IMG/VR virus record: IMGVR_UViG_3300009502_000174 | Location: 1-27,006 of that record | Source: a virus | Reading direction: 5' to 3' (one strand) | DNA length: 27,006 nt | Part shown: one piece after another, positions 12,866-21,732 of the stretch | Layout: each line of letters starts with the position of its first letter | Position numbering within the stretch: the first letter of the stretch is position 1 | Translations under genes and position numbers: made by a program | The notes under the pieces: model-generated | Database searches by the model: none | Told to the model about the DNA's origin: nothing | Seen by the model: only the letters and a program-made list of their open reading frames with translations

Positions 12866-13996
12866 ATGACAGCCCCAGTAAGTTTAAATTTGGACACATT
12901 GATCAACATTACGGAGTACGTTTCACCGCTTGCTGCCCCCAGAGCGACTTTTAACCAGCTTCTGGTTATTGGTACAGCAGGGGGAGCAATATTTGATGTG
13001 GGTGAACGAGTGCGTGAGTATACAGCTGCTGCTGATATGCTTGACGATGGTTTTTTAATTACCGATCCTGAGTATCTTGCAGCGTTACTTTATTTTTCAC
13101 AATCACCTGCACCGACCACATTATGGGTTGGGTACAAAGCAACAGCATCACCTGTTGAATCATACGTTGAAGCAATTACAGCTTGTAGAGCAGCAAACTT
13201 CGAATGGTATGTTGGTGTATGTTTGGATGCACTAACAGCGGATCATGAAGCATGTGCTGCATGGGCAGAGGCAGCAGTACCGACAAGCATATACGCTTTT
13301 ACTACTGATGAAGCTGCGGTAATAACTTCGGCAACAACAGATATCTTTTCAACATTGAAAGGACTGTCTTACAGCAGAACAATTGGACAGTACTCAACTG
13401 ATGATCCTTATGCAGTTGTAGCAATCATGGGTTATGCAATGGGTGCAAACACAGGGCTGGCAAATTCTGCATATACATTAATGTTCAAAGGTGAAGTTGG
13501 AATTGCGGTAGAACAATTAACACAAACACAAGTTGGTTACATTGATGATAAGCATGGTAACGTGTATTTGTCATACGGTAACTATTATAATATTTTCCAG
13601 AAAGGTATAATGGCAAATGGGGTTGACTTCAGTGAGATTCTTCACATGGATATGCTTCGTAATGACATTCAACTTTCAATTATGGATTTGTTGTATGGAA
13701 CACCGAAGATTCCGCAGACAGATGTTGGGCAGACAATGCTTTTACATGCTTGTAATATTTGTTGCCAAGCAGCGGTAAATAGAGGATTTCTTGGTGCAGG
13801 GACATGGACAGGTGTAACAGTATTGAATGTGAAGAACGGTGACATGTTACCGCTAGGTTATGTTTGTCAGTCAGCTCCATATGCAACACAATCACAGGCT
13901 GATAGGGAAGCAAATAAATCAATGCCTATTTACGTGTGTATTAAGTTAAGTGGAATTGTGAAGAGCGTTGTTATCGGAATTTATTTAAACCGTTAG
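12866..13996 (+). CDS. Contractile tail sheath protein (DUF3383)
   Basis: A 376-residue protein with GGAGG ten bases before its ATG. It fits DUF3383 (sheath-like) in length and in key segments: an N-terminal APRATFNQLLVIGTAGG, EYLAALLYFSQSPAPTTLWV, AIMGYAMGANTGLANSAYTL, and a C-terminal NGDMLPLGYVCQSAPYATQS. Sheath subunits stack around the tube and contract on infection. Its presence, followed by a tube gene, is the main evidence that this phage has a contractile tail. No truncation is evident. Confidence 0.85.
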   Translation: MTAPVSLNLDTLINITEYVSPLAAPRATFNQLLVIGTAGGAIFDVGERVREYTAAADMLDDGFLITDPEYLAALLYFSQSPAPTTLWVGYKATASPVESYVEAITACRAANFEWYVGVCLDALTADHEACAAWAEAAVPTSIYAFTTDEAAVITSATTDIFSTLKGLSYSRTIGQYSTDDPYAVVAIMGYAMGANTGLANSAYTLMFKGEVGIAVEQLTQTQVGYIDDKHGNVYLSYGNYYNIFQKGIMANGVDFSEILHMDMLRNDIQLSIMDLLYGTPKIPQTDVGQTMLLHACNICCQAAVNRGFLGAGTWTGVTVLNVKNGDMLPLGYVCQSAPYATQSQADREANKSMPIYVCIKLSGIVKSVVIGIYLNR

Positions 13997-14028
13997 TATA
14001 AAATAAAAAGATTTGGAGGATTTTAGTT

Positions 14029-14472
14029 ATGGCTGGACAACATACAACTTATAGTTTTTTAGATATGTCTGGAGCAATAGTACACCCCAGTTATGGTGTA
14101 TTTCAATTTACTGGTGAAGGAGTTGGTCAGTTAACAGTTACTATGACTACTGATAGAACTGATCATAATATTGCAGCGGATGGGACAGTAATGGTTTCAA
14201 AAATGGCTGGTAATAATGGTGGTGCTGAAATTAAGTGCCAACAAACAGGATTGCTAAATAAATATTTAGTTGGTCTTTACAATTATCTGTTAATTGCTGA
14301 TACAAGTGAATGGGCACAGACTACAATGTTTATTCGTAATGCAAGTGATGGAACAAGTCATGTTCTTTCTGGTATTAGTTTCAATAAACTTCCAGATAAG
14401 GCATACGCTTCAAAAGGAGATTTGGTAGATTGGAAATTAATGGCTGCTGATGTTCAGACGTTAAATGCATAA
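14029..14472 (+). CDS. Tail tube protein (DUF3277)
   Basis: A 147-residue protein with GGAGG upstream. The family pattern is clear: TYSFLDMSGAIVHPSYGVFQ, then TVTMTTDRTDHNIAADGTVM, NNGGAEIKCQQTGLLNKYL, and GDLVDWKLMAADV near the C-terminus. DUF3277 proteins form the inner tube and always lie next to the DUF3383 sheath. An 85-bp gap follows (14473-14557), holding only a small TTTCAA/TTGAAA inverted repeat and the next SD. Confidence 0.8.
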   Translation: MAGQHTTYSFLDMSGAIVHPSYGVFQFTGEGVGQLTVTMTTDRTDHNIAADGTVMVSKMAGNNGGAEIKCQQTGLLNKYLVGLYNYLLIADTSEWAQTTMFIRNASDGTSHVLSGISFNKLPDKAYASKGDLVDWKLMAADVQTLNA

Positions 14473-14557
14473 TATGTAAATTATTGGGTCAGAAAGAGCA
14501 TTCGTGCTGATGAGGGTTTCAATTTTGAAAAAATAATATAATGAAGGGGGAAGAAGT

Positions 14558-15007
14558 ATGGTACAACGAGAAACATTCAAGGATATTACAATTGGGTCAA
14601 GAAAATTTAGATTAAATAAGTTTGATGCTTTAACGGGGTCGTACATTGTTTACACCCTGCTTACTCAGATTTTACCAATGGGGTTAGATGAAAAAGTAGA
14701 AGGTCTAGCAGGGCAGGATCGTTCAAGTCTTCCAACAATGAGTAAAGATAGTTTTATTTCATTGATGCGGGATTGTTTAAAAGTATGTTCAGAAATAAAG
14801 ATGGTAAATAATATTGTAGCCCCCGTTCCCATTATGTTGGGAGATGGAAGGTGGGCAGTTCCTGATTTGGAAACAGATACGGTTACAGTTATGCTCCTTA
14901 CTGTGCAAGCATTGGGGTTTAACGTAACCGATTTTTTTACCGAAAACGCATTGGAGGAAATGAAGGCGAGTTTTTCGGAGTTGAATTTATCCAATGTGAA
15001 AATGTAA
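14558..15007 (+). CDS. Tail assembly chaperone, upstream frame
   Basis: A 149-residue protein with GAAGGGGGAAG before the ATG. The position between tube and tape measure, helical character (LTGSYIVYTLLTQILP, then FISLMRDCLKVCSEIKMV) and length fit the tail assembly chaperone (lambda gpG-like). Such genes often make a second, longer product by -1 frameshift. Here a T5 run (14971-14975) near the end could allow it: slipping there would join the next frame to give about 208 residues. The stop is two bases before the following ATG. Family assignment is by context and general pattern. Confidence 0.6.
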   Translation: MVQRETFKDITIGSRKFRLNKFDALTGSYIVYTLLTQILPMGLDEKVEGLAGQDRSSLPTMSKDSFISLMRDCLKVCSEIKMVNNIVAPVPIMLGDGRWAVPDLETDTVTVMLLTVQALGFNVTDFFTENALEEMKASFSELNLSNVKM

Positions 15008-15009
15008 AT

Positions 15010-15183
15010 ATGTATGCATATGCCCCAGTAATGAATGGGGCTTGGCAACAACATCAAGTATGGGACGGTACTTATACATTTGGTGACTTGCTCGATTGGC
15101 ATGAAATGTTTACAGTTAAGAATGAGAATGAAAGACGTGTTAGAGAATGGTCAGAAAATCAGCAAAAGGATATAAATAGATGA
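15010..15183 (+). CDS. Small protein between chaperone and tape measure (DUF6889-like, or gpT-like extension)
   Basis: A 57-residue product from ATG 15010, ending in TGA that overlaps the tape-measure ATG (ATGA). No SD precedes it. It is therefore made by reinitiation after the chaperone stop two bases upstream, or as the C-terminal extension of a -1 frameshift product; the frame is open upstream to 14923. The pattern APVMNGAWQQHQVWDGTYTF, then LLDWHEMFTVKNENERRVRE, recalls a small family placed after the chaperone in related phages, with an activity-free helical tail. The conserved size, exact overlap and hydrophilic helix support a real gene. Confidence 0.6.
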   Translation: MYAYAPVMNGAWQQHQVWDGTYTFGDLLDWHEMFTVKNENERRVREWSENQQKDINR

Positions 15184-16553
15184 CAGCTACTGATGTAATA
15201 CGAGAGTATCTAGTAAAACTTGGTTTTCAAGTTGATACCGCTGCATATAAAAGAATGCATGATCTTTTAGATGGGCTTACTAAGAAAATTGGCACTAGCA
15301 CATCTGACATGGGTAAAAAGTATTTAAAGTACGGTGCTATTGCTGCTAGTGCCATTACTGCTATTGATACTGCTCTTGTGGCTCAGGTTGGAAAAACAAT
15401 CAAGGCAGACATGGAATATCAAAAGTTTGCTTTGCATATGTATACTGCACCAGCGATGGCAAAAAAAGTTTCAATTGCTATGGCTACAATGGGTGAGTCC
15501 ATTGAAGACATGGCTAATATTCCTGAGTTAAGAGAAAATTTTAACAAGCTGATGCTGTTAATGGATAAGCTAAAGCCTAAAAATATGGCAGAGGATGAAA
15601 AGGAATATAGACGATTACGTGATATAGCTTTTCAATTTAAAGAATTAAGTGTCACAGGGAAGTTTTTTGCCGATCAAATGGTTGCCAGTTTAGCACGTAA
15701 ACTATCACCTGAATTAGATTATGTTTCAAATAAATTAAAATCAATGCAGGAATTTTTTATCGAACACCGAGAAAATATTGTTGAGTCTGTTTCAAATAAA
15801 TTAAAAACTATGGCAACTGTAACTAAAGCTGTAGCTGGCACATTAGGGGTTATTGCTGCTGGATTTCTTGCATTTAAAGGGTGGGGAATTTTAAAAAATA
15901 TAGGGGGCTTTGGTAAAAATTTATGGGATGGGATAAAAGGCAATGCCCAGTTATCGTTAAATATTGCAAAAGCAAAGGCGATAGAAGCTGCTACTGGGGT
16001 GCAACCTGTATTTCTTACTAATCCTGAAGATATAAAAGGTGGTGCAGTAAACAATGCTACTGACACTCTAAGGAATTTGGGTTCTTTAGGCACATTATGG
16101 GGAGTAATGAAAGGGTACATTGCAGCTGGTTTAGCATATATGGTTACGCTTATTGGTGGGCTGTCTATCGGATGGATAATTGCAATTTTTGTTGCTATAT
16201 TGGCAGCTCTTGGTTTGGGGTGGCTATATTATAAATTTAAAACAGACCCCAATAAACCAAAGGAACAAGGATTTGTAAGCTGGTCAAAGGATTATATTTT
16301 AGATGCCCCCCGAAAAGCTAAAATAAATGCTGAGGCAGGAATAACACGCAATCCTTATATGGGATTTAATCCTTTAAAAAACTTGTTTAATTTTAACAGC
16401 AATGTTGATGTCACTAAAAACGCTAACACACCGCAACAAGAGCCTACTGTTAATGTAACTACCAATGCTGATCTTGTTGTAAACACTAAGGATGGTACTG
16501 CTGTAGTTAGGAATCAGCGTACAACTATACAAACTGTTCCAGCAATGCAATAA
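15180..16553 (+). CDS. Tape measure protein (short)
   Basis: A 457-residue protein starting in ATGA overlap. The N-terminus (VIREYLVKLGFQVDTAAYKR) and long helical middle fit a tape measure protein, which sets tail length and is ejected during DNA entry. Hydrophobic segments are at about 216-236 (AVAGTLGVIAAGFLAFKG) and 312-352 (AAGLAYMVTLIGG, then IGWIIAIFVAILAALGLGWL), as expected for membrane insertion. If about 1.5 angstroms of tail per residue applies, the tail would be near 70 nm. A 19-bp direct repeat (15722-15740 and 15788-15806) encodes VSNKLK twice, 22 codons apart. The C-terminal 70 residues are Asn/Thr-rich. Confidence 0.75.
   Translation: MTATDVIREYLVKLGFQVDTAAYKRMHDLLDGLTKKIGTSTSDMGKKYLKYGAIAASAITAIDTALVAQVGKTIKADMEYQKFALHMYTAPAMAKKVSIAMATMGESIEDMANIPELRENFNKLMLLMDKLKPKNMAEDEKEYRRLRDIAFQFKELSVTGKFFADQMVASLARKLSPELDYVSNKLKSMQEFFIEHRENIVESVSNKLKTMATVTKAVAGTLGVIAAGFLAFKGWGILKNIGGFGKNLWDGIKGNAQLSLNIAKAKAIEAATGVQPVFLTNPEDIKGGAVNNATDTLRNLGSLGTLWGVMKGYIAAGLAYMVTLIGGLSIGWIIAIFVAILAALGLGWLYYKFKTDPNKPKEQGFVSWSKDYILDAPRKAKINAEAGITRNPYMGFNPLKNLFNFNSNVDVTKNANTPQQEPTVNVTTNADLVVNTKDGTAVVRNQRTTIQTVPAMQ
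15722..15806 (+). repeat. Two copies of a 19-bp direct repeat inside the tape measure gene
   Basis: The same 19 bases occur at 15722-15740 and 15788-15806, 66 bp apart (22 codons), both encoding VSNKLK. In a tape measure gene, in-frame duplications change protein length and so tail length. Confidence 0.7.
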
Positions 16554-16558
16554 TAGGT

Positions 16559-17065
16559 ATGACAATTTATAATGTAACTACAAATTATAAAATAATAATG
16601 GTTGATGGTGATACCCCAACTATTGCATCATCGTCACTTAAAGGCTCTGATTTTATAAAATCTGTTTTAAAGGGTATTGCATGGGCTGAAACACGGGGGA
16701 GAAGAGATGCATATACAGCACAAGGAGCATTGGTAACTGAAGGACGATATAAAGGGGAAAAAGCTCAGGGGAAATATCAAATTATGCCAACAAACTGGAA
16801 ACAGTGGTCAGAGCAAGCGGGGCTTGGAAGTAATGCCCCAATGACACCAGAGAATCAGGAGATAGTTGCTGCACACCATGCTAGAGCTTTACAATTGTTG
16901 TTTGGTAATAATGCTGATTTAATATCAGGGGCATGGTACACAGGGGAAAGAAATATTCAAAAGCTTATAGCGGGTGATACAAGTAGATTAAATGTACGTG
17001 ATGTAAGCAAAACAACAAGCATTAGCCAGTATATGGAAATAGCAAAAGCAGGGAGAAAACGATAA
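16559..17065 (+). CDS. Virion-associated lytic transglycosylase
   Basis: A 168-residue protein with SLT/transglycosylase motifs. These are a catalytic Glu in GIAWAETRG (E44), GKYQIMPTNWKQW (residues 71-83), and the late PMTPENQEIVAAHHARALQL and SGAWYTGERNI. It would cleave peptidoglycan glycan strands so that the tail tube can pass the cell wall. It lies between tape measure and baseplate genes, the usual place for a tail-carried lysin, and lacks a signal peptide. The start ATG at 16559 has only a weak AGG upstream. Confidence 0.8.
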   Translation: MTIYNVTTNYKIIMVDGDTPTIASSSLKGSDFIKSVLKGIAWAETRGRRDAYTAQGALVTEGRYKGEKAQGKYQIMPTNWKQWSEQAGLGSNAPMTPENQEIVAAHHARALQLLFGNNADLISGAWYTGERNIQKLIAGDTSRLNVRDVSKTTSISQYMEIAKAGRKR

Positions 17066-17067
17066 CC

Positions 17068-17985
17068 ATGTTAGATCAATTTCTTTTTTTAAAATCATTG
17101 TCGGTATTCCCATCTACTACGCCCACACTTCCCCAATTACCAAATATGCCGAAGTCACCAAGTTTACCGCAAGTTCCAAATCCACCTAAGTTCCCAAATT
17201 TAAACTTGCCATATAATAATGCTGTTAATACGGTTGCCAGAAATGCGGTGGGGATTGGGCAGATTGCGATGGCAGCTGTTAGTAGTTTTTTACCAAGAGC
17301 GGAAACTCTTTATATTAGTGATCCCAAAGGAACACAATTCTTTTTTGATGGTGTAATGAGAGAGGATCACACCTTTATAAGAAAAATAACCGAGCATCCT
17401 GTTCAAGACGGTGCAAATATAACAGATCACTCATACCAAATGCCTGATATACTTATTCTTGACGTTATGATGAGTGAAGCAATGAGATCAATTAAGCCAT
17501 TACAATTTGGCGACAAACCGTGGTCAACTAAAAATTGGTCATTAACTGCTGCTTCTCAGGGTTCAGGCGGGTTATCTTCCTTAGCGTATACAACTACTAG
17601 GAATACAATGAATTTGTTTGCTAATGTTAAGACTAAAACTAAAGTTCGCCCCCGATCAGTTTCAGCGTATGAAGAACTTGTAAAAATGCAACGATCTGGG
17701 TTGCCTGTCAGTGTTCAAACAAGATTAAAATTATATGAGAACATGTTAATTGAAAGTATTAAAATACAGGACGATGAAAAAACGGTTTATAGTATGGTTG
17801 CCACTATTACATTTAAAGAAGTATTTGTAAGTAAATCTGCGGGAGTTGTCGAAGAAAGTAAGAGCCAATATAAGCTACCGCCCGTATTTGAGGGAGCAAG
17901 TATGCCCAAAACAAGAGACGAGGGGTTGATGGATTATGTTCATACTGTTAATGAGGGGAGAAGCAGCAACCTTCCTCTTCCATAA
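17068..17985 (+). CDS. Dit-like baseplate protein with proline-rich N-terminus
   Basis: A 305-residue protein starting two bases after the previous stop. Residues 20-48 are Pro-rich with spaced repeats (LPQLPNMPKSPSLPQVPNPP). From about residue 93 it fits the Dit-like phage tail family: FFFDGVMREDHTFIRKITEHPV, then GANITDHSYQMPDILILDVMM. A later segment is VSVQTRLKLYENMLIESIKI. Dit-like proteins bridge the tube end and the hub. A hydrophobic segment (VGIGQIAMAAVSSFLP) lies between the Pro-rich part and the core. Pro-rich N-termini are seen in some relatives; its role here is unknown. Confidence 0.7.
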   Translation: MLDQFLFLKSLSVFPSTTPTLPQLPNMPKSPSLPQVPNPPKFPNLNLPYNNAVNTVARNAVGIGQIAMAAVSSFLPRAETLYISDPKGTQFFFDGVMREDHTFIRKITEHPVQDGANITDHSYQMPDILILDVMMSEAMRSIKPLQFGDKPWSTKNWSLTAASQGSGGLSSLAYTTTRNTMNLFANVKTKTKVRPRSVSAYEELVKMQRSGLPVSVQTRLKLYENMLIESIKIQDDEKTVYSMVATITFKEVFVSKSAGVVEESKSQYKLPPVFEGASMPKTRDEGLMDYVHTVNEGRSSNLPLP

Positions 17986-18015
17986 ATAAAAGAATAAAAG
18001 GATAAAAGGATAACA

Positions 18016-18345
18016 ATGACATTACAAGTAATTCCAGTAAGCACATCTCCATACCAATCTTTTGATTATGCTATTACAATTAATGGTGTCCTTACTAATT
18101 TTCATTTTAATATAAATTATAATATGACCGCTCATTATTGGGTAATGACTGTTAGCAATGCTTCTACTTTAGAAATACTTATTGATTCTCTCCCATTGGT
18201 AGTTAATGGTAATCTTTTAGAGCAGTATGATTATTTACAAATAGGAAGTGCTTATATTTATAATTGGGGGAACGTTGCAATGGATTCACCCGATGATACA
18301 AACTTAGGAACAGATTTTCAATTAATATGGGATGATAATAAATAA
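18016..18345 (+). CDS. Baseplate plug-like protein (Pam3 gp18-type)
   Basis: A 109-residue protein. The pattern QVIPVSTSPYQSFDYAITIN, then FHFNINYNMTAHYWVMTVSN, LVVNGNLLEQYDYLQIGSAY, and a terminal TNLGTDFQLIWDD matches the small beta-rich family represented by cyanophage Pam3 gp18, a baseplate component. It always lies between the Dit-like and hub genes in related phages. An unusual row of AAAGGATAA-like repeats precedes the ATG (17990-18012), which may serve as an SD. The next gene starts immediately after its stop. Confidence 0.65.
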   Translation: MTLQVIPVSTSPYQSFDYAITINGVLTNFHFNINYNMTAHYWVMTVSNASTLEILIDSLPLVVNGNLLEQYDYLQIGSAYIYNWGNVAMDSPDDTNLGTDFQLIWDDNK

Positions 18346-19323
18346 ATGTCTATTAAAGGAATACCAAAGGTAAGCAGTTACAATACAAAGTATTACAACC
18401 GCCAGTGGGAGATTAGCGTTTCGTTGGATACAGGCAAGACTGTGTATCTATCTGCAAGTGACCCAACGAAACAAGCAGATTTAAAATGTGTTTTCACGAT
18501 TCCATCGGGCATGCAGATTCCTCTTTATGGAGATGTAACAGTTTATAATTTAAGTAAAAATTCTATAGCAGAAATTATGAAGAGTGGAACAGGTTTAACA
18601 GTTAAAGCAGGTTATTATGGGAGCGGTGTTAAGGGTGAATATGGTACAATCTGGAATGATTTTGGAATAATGCAGTGTTTAACTGAAAAAATAAATGGGG
18701 TTGATTTCGCACTTACTATACATTCTTCTAACGCAAAATATCTTATAGAGAAGTTTATAGCAGAAAAGTATGTTGAGGCTAATACTGAAACCTTGCGAGA
18801 TCATGCTGAGAGATCACTAACTAGCGGGAAGTTTAAAGTAGCAGCAAAAACAAGTGCTCTTCAAGCAGAGTTAGTAAGTCGAGGAAAGATTACTTATGAT
18901 ACTGGTTATAATGTGGTGCGGGAATACGCTAGAAATACAAATCAACTTTTTGGAGTTGATCCTAAAACTGGAGAAGTTATTTGGATGAAGGATTCAGCAG
19001 TAGATACAGTTCCAATAAAGGTGGGGAAAGAGTATGGGTTGCTTTCCCAAATTACTAAACTACAAAAAGGAATTACGTATCGCTGTTTGCTAGACCCTAA
19101 TATACGCTGGTTATCTAAATTAGAGGTAATAAAGGGTACGTATGTTAAAGAGTTTTATCGAACGATAAATAATGTTCCTGCGGAATTAAAGGACACAGAG
19201 CAACAATACTATACCACATCACTTGTGACTCATGTTGGAGATACTAGAGGAAATGATTGGTATTCAGAAGTTAAGGGTGAAGTTGATCCCTCTAACGCAA
19301 TAAGCCCACTAAATAAAAAATGA
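18346..19323 (+). CDS. Baseplate hub protein (gp27-like)
   Basis: A 325-residue protein starting directly after the previous stop. Beta-rich N-terminal half (LKCVFTIPSGMQIPLYGDVT, then VYNLSKNSIAEIMKSGTGLT, VKAGYYG) is typical of gp27-type hub proteins. A later pattern NQLFGVDPKTGEVIWMKDS and a domain with TYRCLLDPNIRWLSKLEVIK also fit. The hub connects the tube to the spike; it lies directly before the spike gene. No enzyme residues are seen. Assignment is by position and pattern. Confidence 0.65.
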   Translation: MSIKGIPKVSSYNTKYYNRQWEISVSLDTGKTVYLSASDPTKQADLKCVFTIPSGMQIPLYGDVTVYNLSKNSIAEIMKSGTGLTVKAGYYGSGVKGEYGTIWNDFGIMQCLTEKINGVDFALTIHSSNAKYLIEKFIAEKYVEANTETLRDHAERSLTSGKFKVAAKTSALQAELVSRGKITYDTGYNVVREYARNTNQLFGVDPKTGEVIWMKDSAVDTVPIKVGKEYGLLSQITKLQKGITYRCLLDPNIRWLSKLEVIKGTYVKEFYRTINNVPAELKDTEQQYYTTSLVTHVGDTRGNDWYSEVKGEVDPSNAISPLNKK

Positions 19324-19329
19324 GGTTCT

Positions 19330-20118
19330 ATGGCAGGGATAGATTATAGTACATTATTCAGAGTATCAAATTCATTAGAAGATAACATCATGCGGATGTT
19401 TGATAATTTTGCTTTTCGTTTACGTGTGGCTTCCCCCGCTGTTGTTAAATCGTTTAATCCAGATATGCAAACCATTACAGCTCAACTATGTATTGATGAA
19501 AGTGTCTATGGTGAAATAACAGCTGTCCCCGTGTTGCCCGATATTCCTGTATATATGTTTGGGACTAAAAACTTTTCTATAACAGCACCTATTAAAGAGG
19601 GGGATGAGTGTTTACTTATTTTTGCGGATACTTGTATTGATGATTGGTTTGTACGTGGTGGAACTGGGAGAAAATCAAAAGATATTAGACGGCATAGTTT
19701 GAATGATCCCTTTGCCCTTGTTGGTTTCCGCAGTCAGCCAAATGCAAAAACATTGGTAGCTTATAACGAAGATGATCTGGAAATAAGAAATGAAGATAGG
19801 TCAGTAAGGGTTACAGTAGCAGATGATAAAATTACATTAGCAGTAGGAGATTCAACTACTTCGGTTGTTGAAGATGGGACTATTACTATAGATACAAATG
19901 GGACAACTGTTGTAATAAAGGATGGGGAAGTTACAATTACATCCACCAAAATAAACTTGGGGGCATCTTCTGGGTTAAAAAAATTAATTGATGAAAGATT
20001 GATTGCTATATACAATGCACATTTCCACACTGATACTACTACGGCTGGGGTAACAGGTCAGCCTACCGTTTCGCTAGTAGCTGCAAATTGTGCTACAATA
20101 AATACAGAGGCAAAATAA
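19330..20118 (+). CDS. Baseplate spike (Gp138 N-terminal domain type)
   Basis: A 262-residue protein with GAGG before its ATG. The N-terminal OB-like part (LRVASPAVVKSFNPDMQTIT, then VPVLPDIPVYMFGTKNFSIT, EGDECLLIFADTCIDDWFVR) matches the Gp138 N-terminal domain. From about residue 150 come short beta repeats (VRVTVADDKITLAV, TITIDTNGTTVVIKDGEVTIT) that would form a beta-helix. Near the C-terminus NAHFHTD carries H231 and H233, placed like the metal-binding HxH of phage spike tips, followed by a GVTGQPT loop. It punctures the outer membrane during contraction. Confidence 0.75.
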   Translation: MAGIDYSTLFRVSNSLEDNIMRMFDNFAFRLRVASPAVVKSFNPDMQTITAQLCIDESVYGEITAVPVLPDIPVYMFGTKNFSITAPIKEGDECLLIFADTCIDDWFVRGGTGRKSKDIRRHSLNDPFALVGFRSQPNAKTLVAYNEDDLEIRNEDRSVRVTVADDKITLAVGDSTTSVVEDGTITIDTNGTTVVIKDGEVTITSTKINLGASSGLKKLIDERLIAIYNAHFHTDTTTAGVTGQPTVSLVAANCATINTEAK

Positions 20119-20484
20119 ATGAGAGTACGTAGATTAGATGCAACAGGTGAACCAGTATTCGGGCAGGGAAAAAATGATTATCTTGTTGATGAGTATGCAG
20201 TTGCTCAAGTAATAATTACTCACCTGAAATTATTTCTTGGTGAATGGTGGGAGGATATTACTCAGGGTGTCCCGTGGTGGGAAGAAATAATGGGACAGGT
20301 AGGAACTAAAAAGGAAGTAATAGATCGAATTCTACAAAAATCAATTTTGGATACTACTGGAGTAAAAAATATTACTTATTTGGATACTGGTTTTTATTCC
20401 AGCACAGGTGAATACTTTTTCTATTGCCAAGTAGATACAATTTATGGAGCAATAACAATCACCAATAATCAGGGAGGGGCATAA
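20119..20484 (+). CDS. Baseplate wedge protein (gp25-like)
   Basis: A 121-residue protein with ATG right after the previous stop. Segments AQVIITHLKLFLGEWWEDIT, GVPWWEEIMGQV and KEVIDRILQKSILDTTGVKN are typical of gp25/gpW-like baseplate proteins. These carry a short N-terminal strand, an EWW-type core and a beta hairpin (YFFYCQVDTIYGAITITN). The gene is one base-overlapping (TAATG) with the baseplate J gene, the standard partner order. Confidence 0.75.
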   Translation: MRVRRLDATGEPVFGQGKNDYLVDEYAVAQVIITHLKLFLGEWWEDITQGVPWWEEIMGQVGTKKEVIDRILQKSILDTTGVKNITYLDTGFYSSTGEYFFYCQVDTIYGAITITNNQGGA

Positions 20485-21722
20485 TGGCTTACTTTATTCC
20501 GTATTGTGACGATAGTGGCTTCCACATTCCCACTTATCAAGATATACTCGATTCATTAATTGAAGGGGCACAAAGTGTTTACGGTGTTGATGTTTATCTG
20601 GGGATTGATTCTACAGATTACCAGTTTTTATCCATCATCGCTTTAAAACTTTTTGATTCTCTACAAGCAGTTCAGTTAGCATGGAATAATACAAGCCCCA
20701 CAACCGCAGTAGGTTCTGGGCTTTCATCCATTGTTAAATTAAACGGTATAGCAAGGAAGGCAGCGACATATTCTGAATGTACCGTAGAATTAACAGGCAC
20801 ACGGGCAACGACAATTAATAATGGTGTTGTGCAGGATGAGAATGGTGTTAAGTGGAATTTACCAGTAACAGTAACATTGCAAGCAGCTGGCTCACCACTT
20901 GGTGAATATTACTATCTGAGTTGTACAGCAAAAGCACAGGATGTTGGAGCGATAACGGCATTACCGAATACGATCACAAGCATTGTTACCCCGACTTACG
21001 GATGGACACGTGTAAATAATTCAACTGCTGCAACAGTTGGAACAGCTGTAGAAACTGATGCCCAGTTAAGAGTACGGCAAGCACTAAGTGTTTCAATGCC
21101 ATCAATAACAAAACTTGATGGGACAATTTCTGCTATTGCTGCCCTTGATAATGTCACACGTTATAGAGTGTATGAAAATTATTCTCATGTTGCTAATACA
21201 TATGGTGTAGCTCATTCTATTACTGCTATTGTTGAAGGTGGGGACAATACTGAAATAGCTACAGCCATCTATAATAATCGTGGAATTGGTTGTGCTATGA
21301 ATGGGGCTATAACAATTCCCATAACAAGCACAGTAACTGGATTGGTCACAAATATACAATTCTCTCGACCAGATTACGTCCCAATTTATACAAAGATTTA
21401 TGTATACCCCTTAATAGATCAGATCACAGGGGATACCCTATATACAACAGCAGATACAGATGCCATTGAAGCAGCCGTACTTGCCTATTTAAACAGTTTA
21501 CAGATTGGTGATGATCTGACTATTTCTGGTTTGTATGGTGCTGCTCTATCTATAATGGACGATTTATCAACTCCTATTTTTTCAATTAAAAATCTGACTG
21601 CTGGGATAGATGCTAGTCCACAAGCAACAACTGATATTACTGTTGCATTTGATCATGTTGTTTCTGGTGAAGCAACAAACATACAGGTTATAATTGTTGG
21701 TAATAATGGTAGTCCAGTTTAA
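20484..21722 (+). CDS. Baseplate J-like wedge protein
   Basis: A 412-residue protein with GGGAGGGG before the ATG. Family features include the N-terminal YQDILDSLIEGAQSVYG, DYQFLSIIALKLFDSLQAVQ, then SGLSSIVKLNGIARKAATYS, followed by a strand-rich core and TDAQLRVRQALSVSMPSITK, and a C-terminal QIGDDLTISGLYGAALSIMD. Baseplate J proteins build the wedges together with the gp25-like and DUF2612/I-like proteins on either side. Length is normal for the family. Confidence 0.85.
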   Translation: MAYFIPYCDDSGFHIPTYQDILDSLIEGAQSVYGVDVYLGIDSTDYQFLSIIALKLFDSLQAVQLAWNNTSPTTAVGSGLSSIVKLNGIARKAATYSECTVELTGTRATTINNGVVQDENGVKWNLPVTVTLQAAGSPLGEYYYLSCTAKAQDVGAITALPNTITSIVTPTYGWTRVNNSTAATVGTAVETDAQLRVRQALSVSMPSITKLDGTISAIAALDNVTRYRVYENYSHVANTYGVAHSITAIVEGGDNTEIATAIYNNRGIGCAMNGAITIPITSTVTGLVTNIQFSRPDYVPIYTKIYVYPLIDQITGDTLYTTADTDAIEAAVLAYLNSLQIGDDLTISGLYGAALSIMDDLSTPIFSIKNLTAGIDASPQATTDITVAFDHVVSGEATNIQVIIVGNNGSPV

Positions 21723-21732
21723 GGAGTAAAGA

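Noticed and set aside
14488-14530. CTGATGAG (14507-14514) with upstream GTC and downstream GAAA, recalling a hammerhead ribozyme core
   Set aside because: After CTGATGAG the only helix (TTTCAA with TTGAAA) uses up the GAAA needed as the second conserved core strand, and no flanking stem pairs with the GTC side. Chance match.
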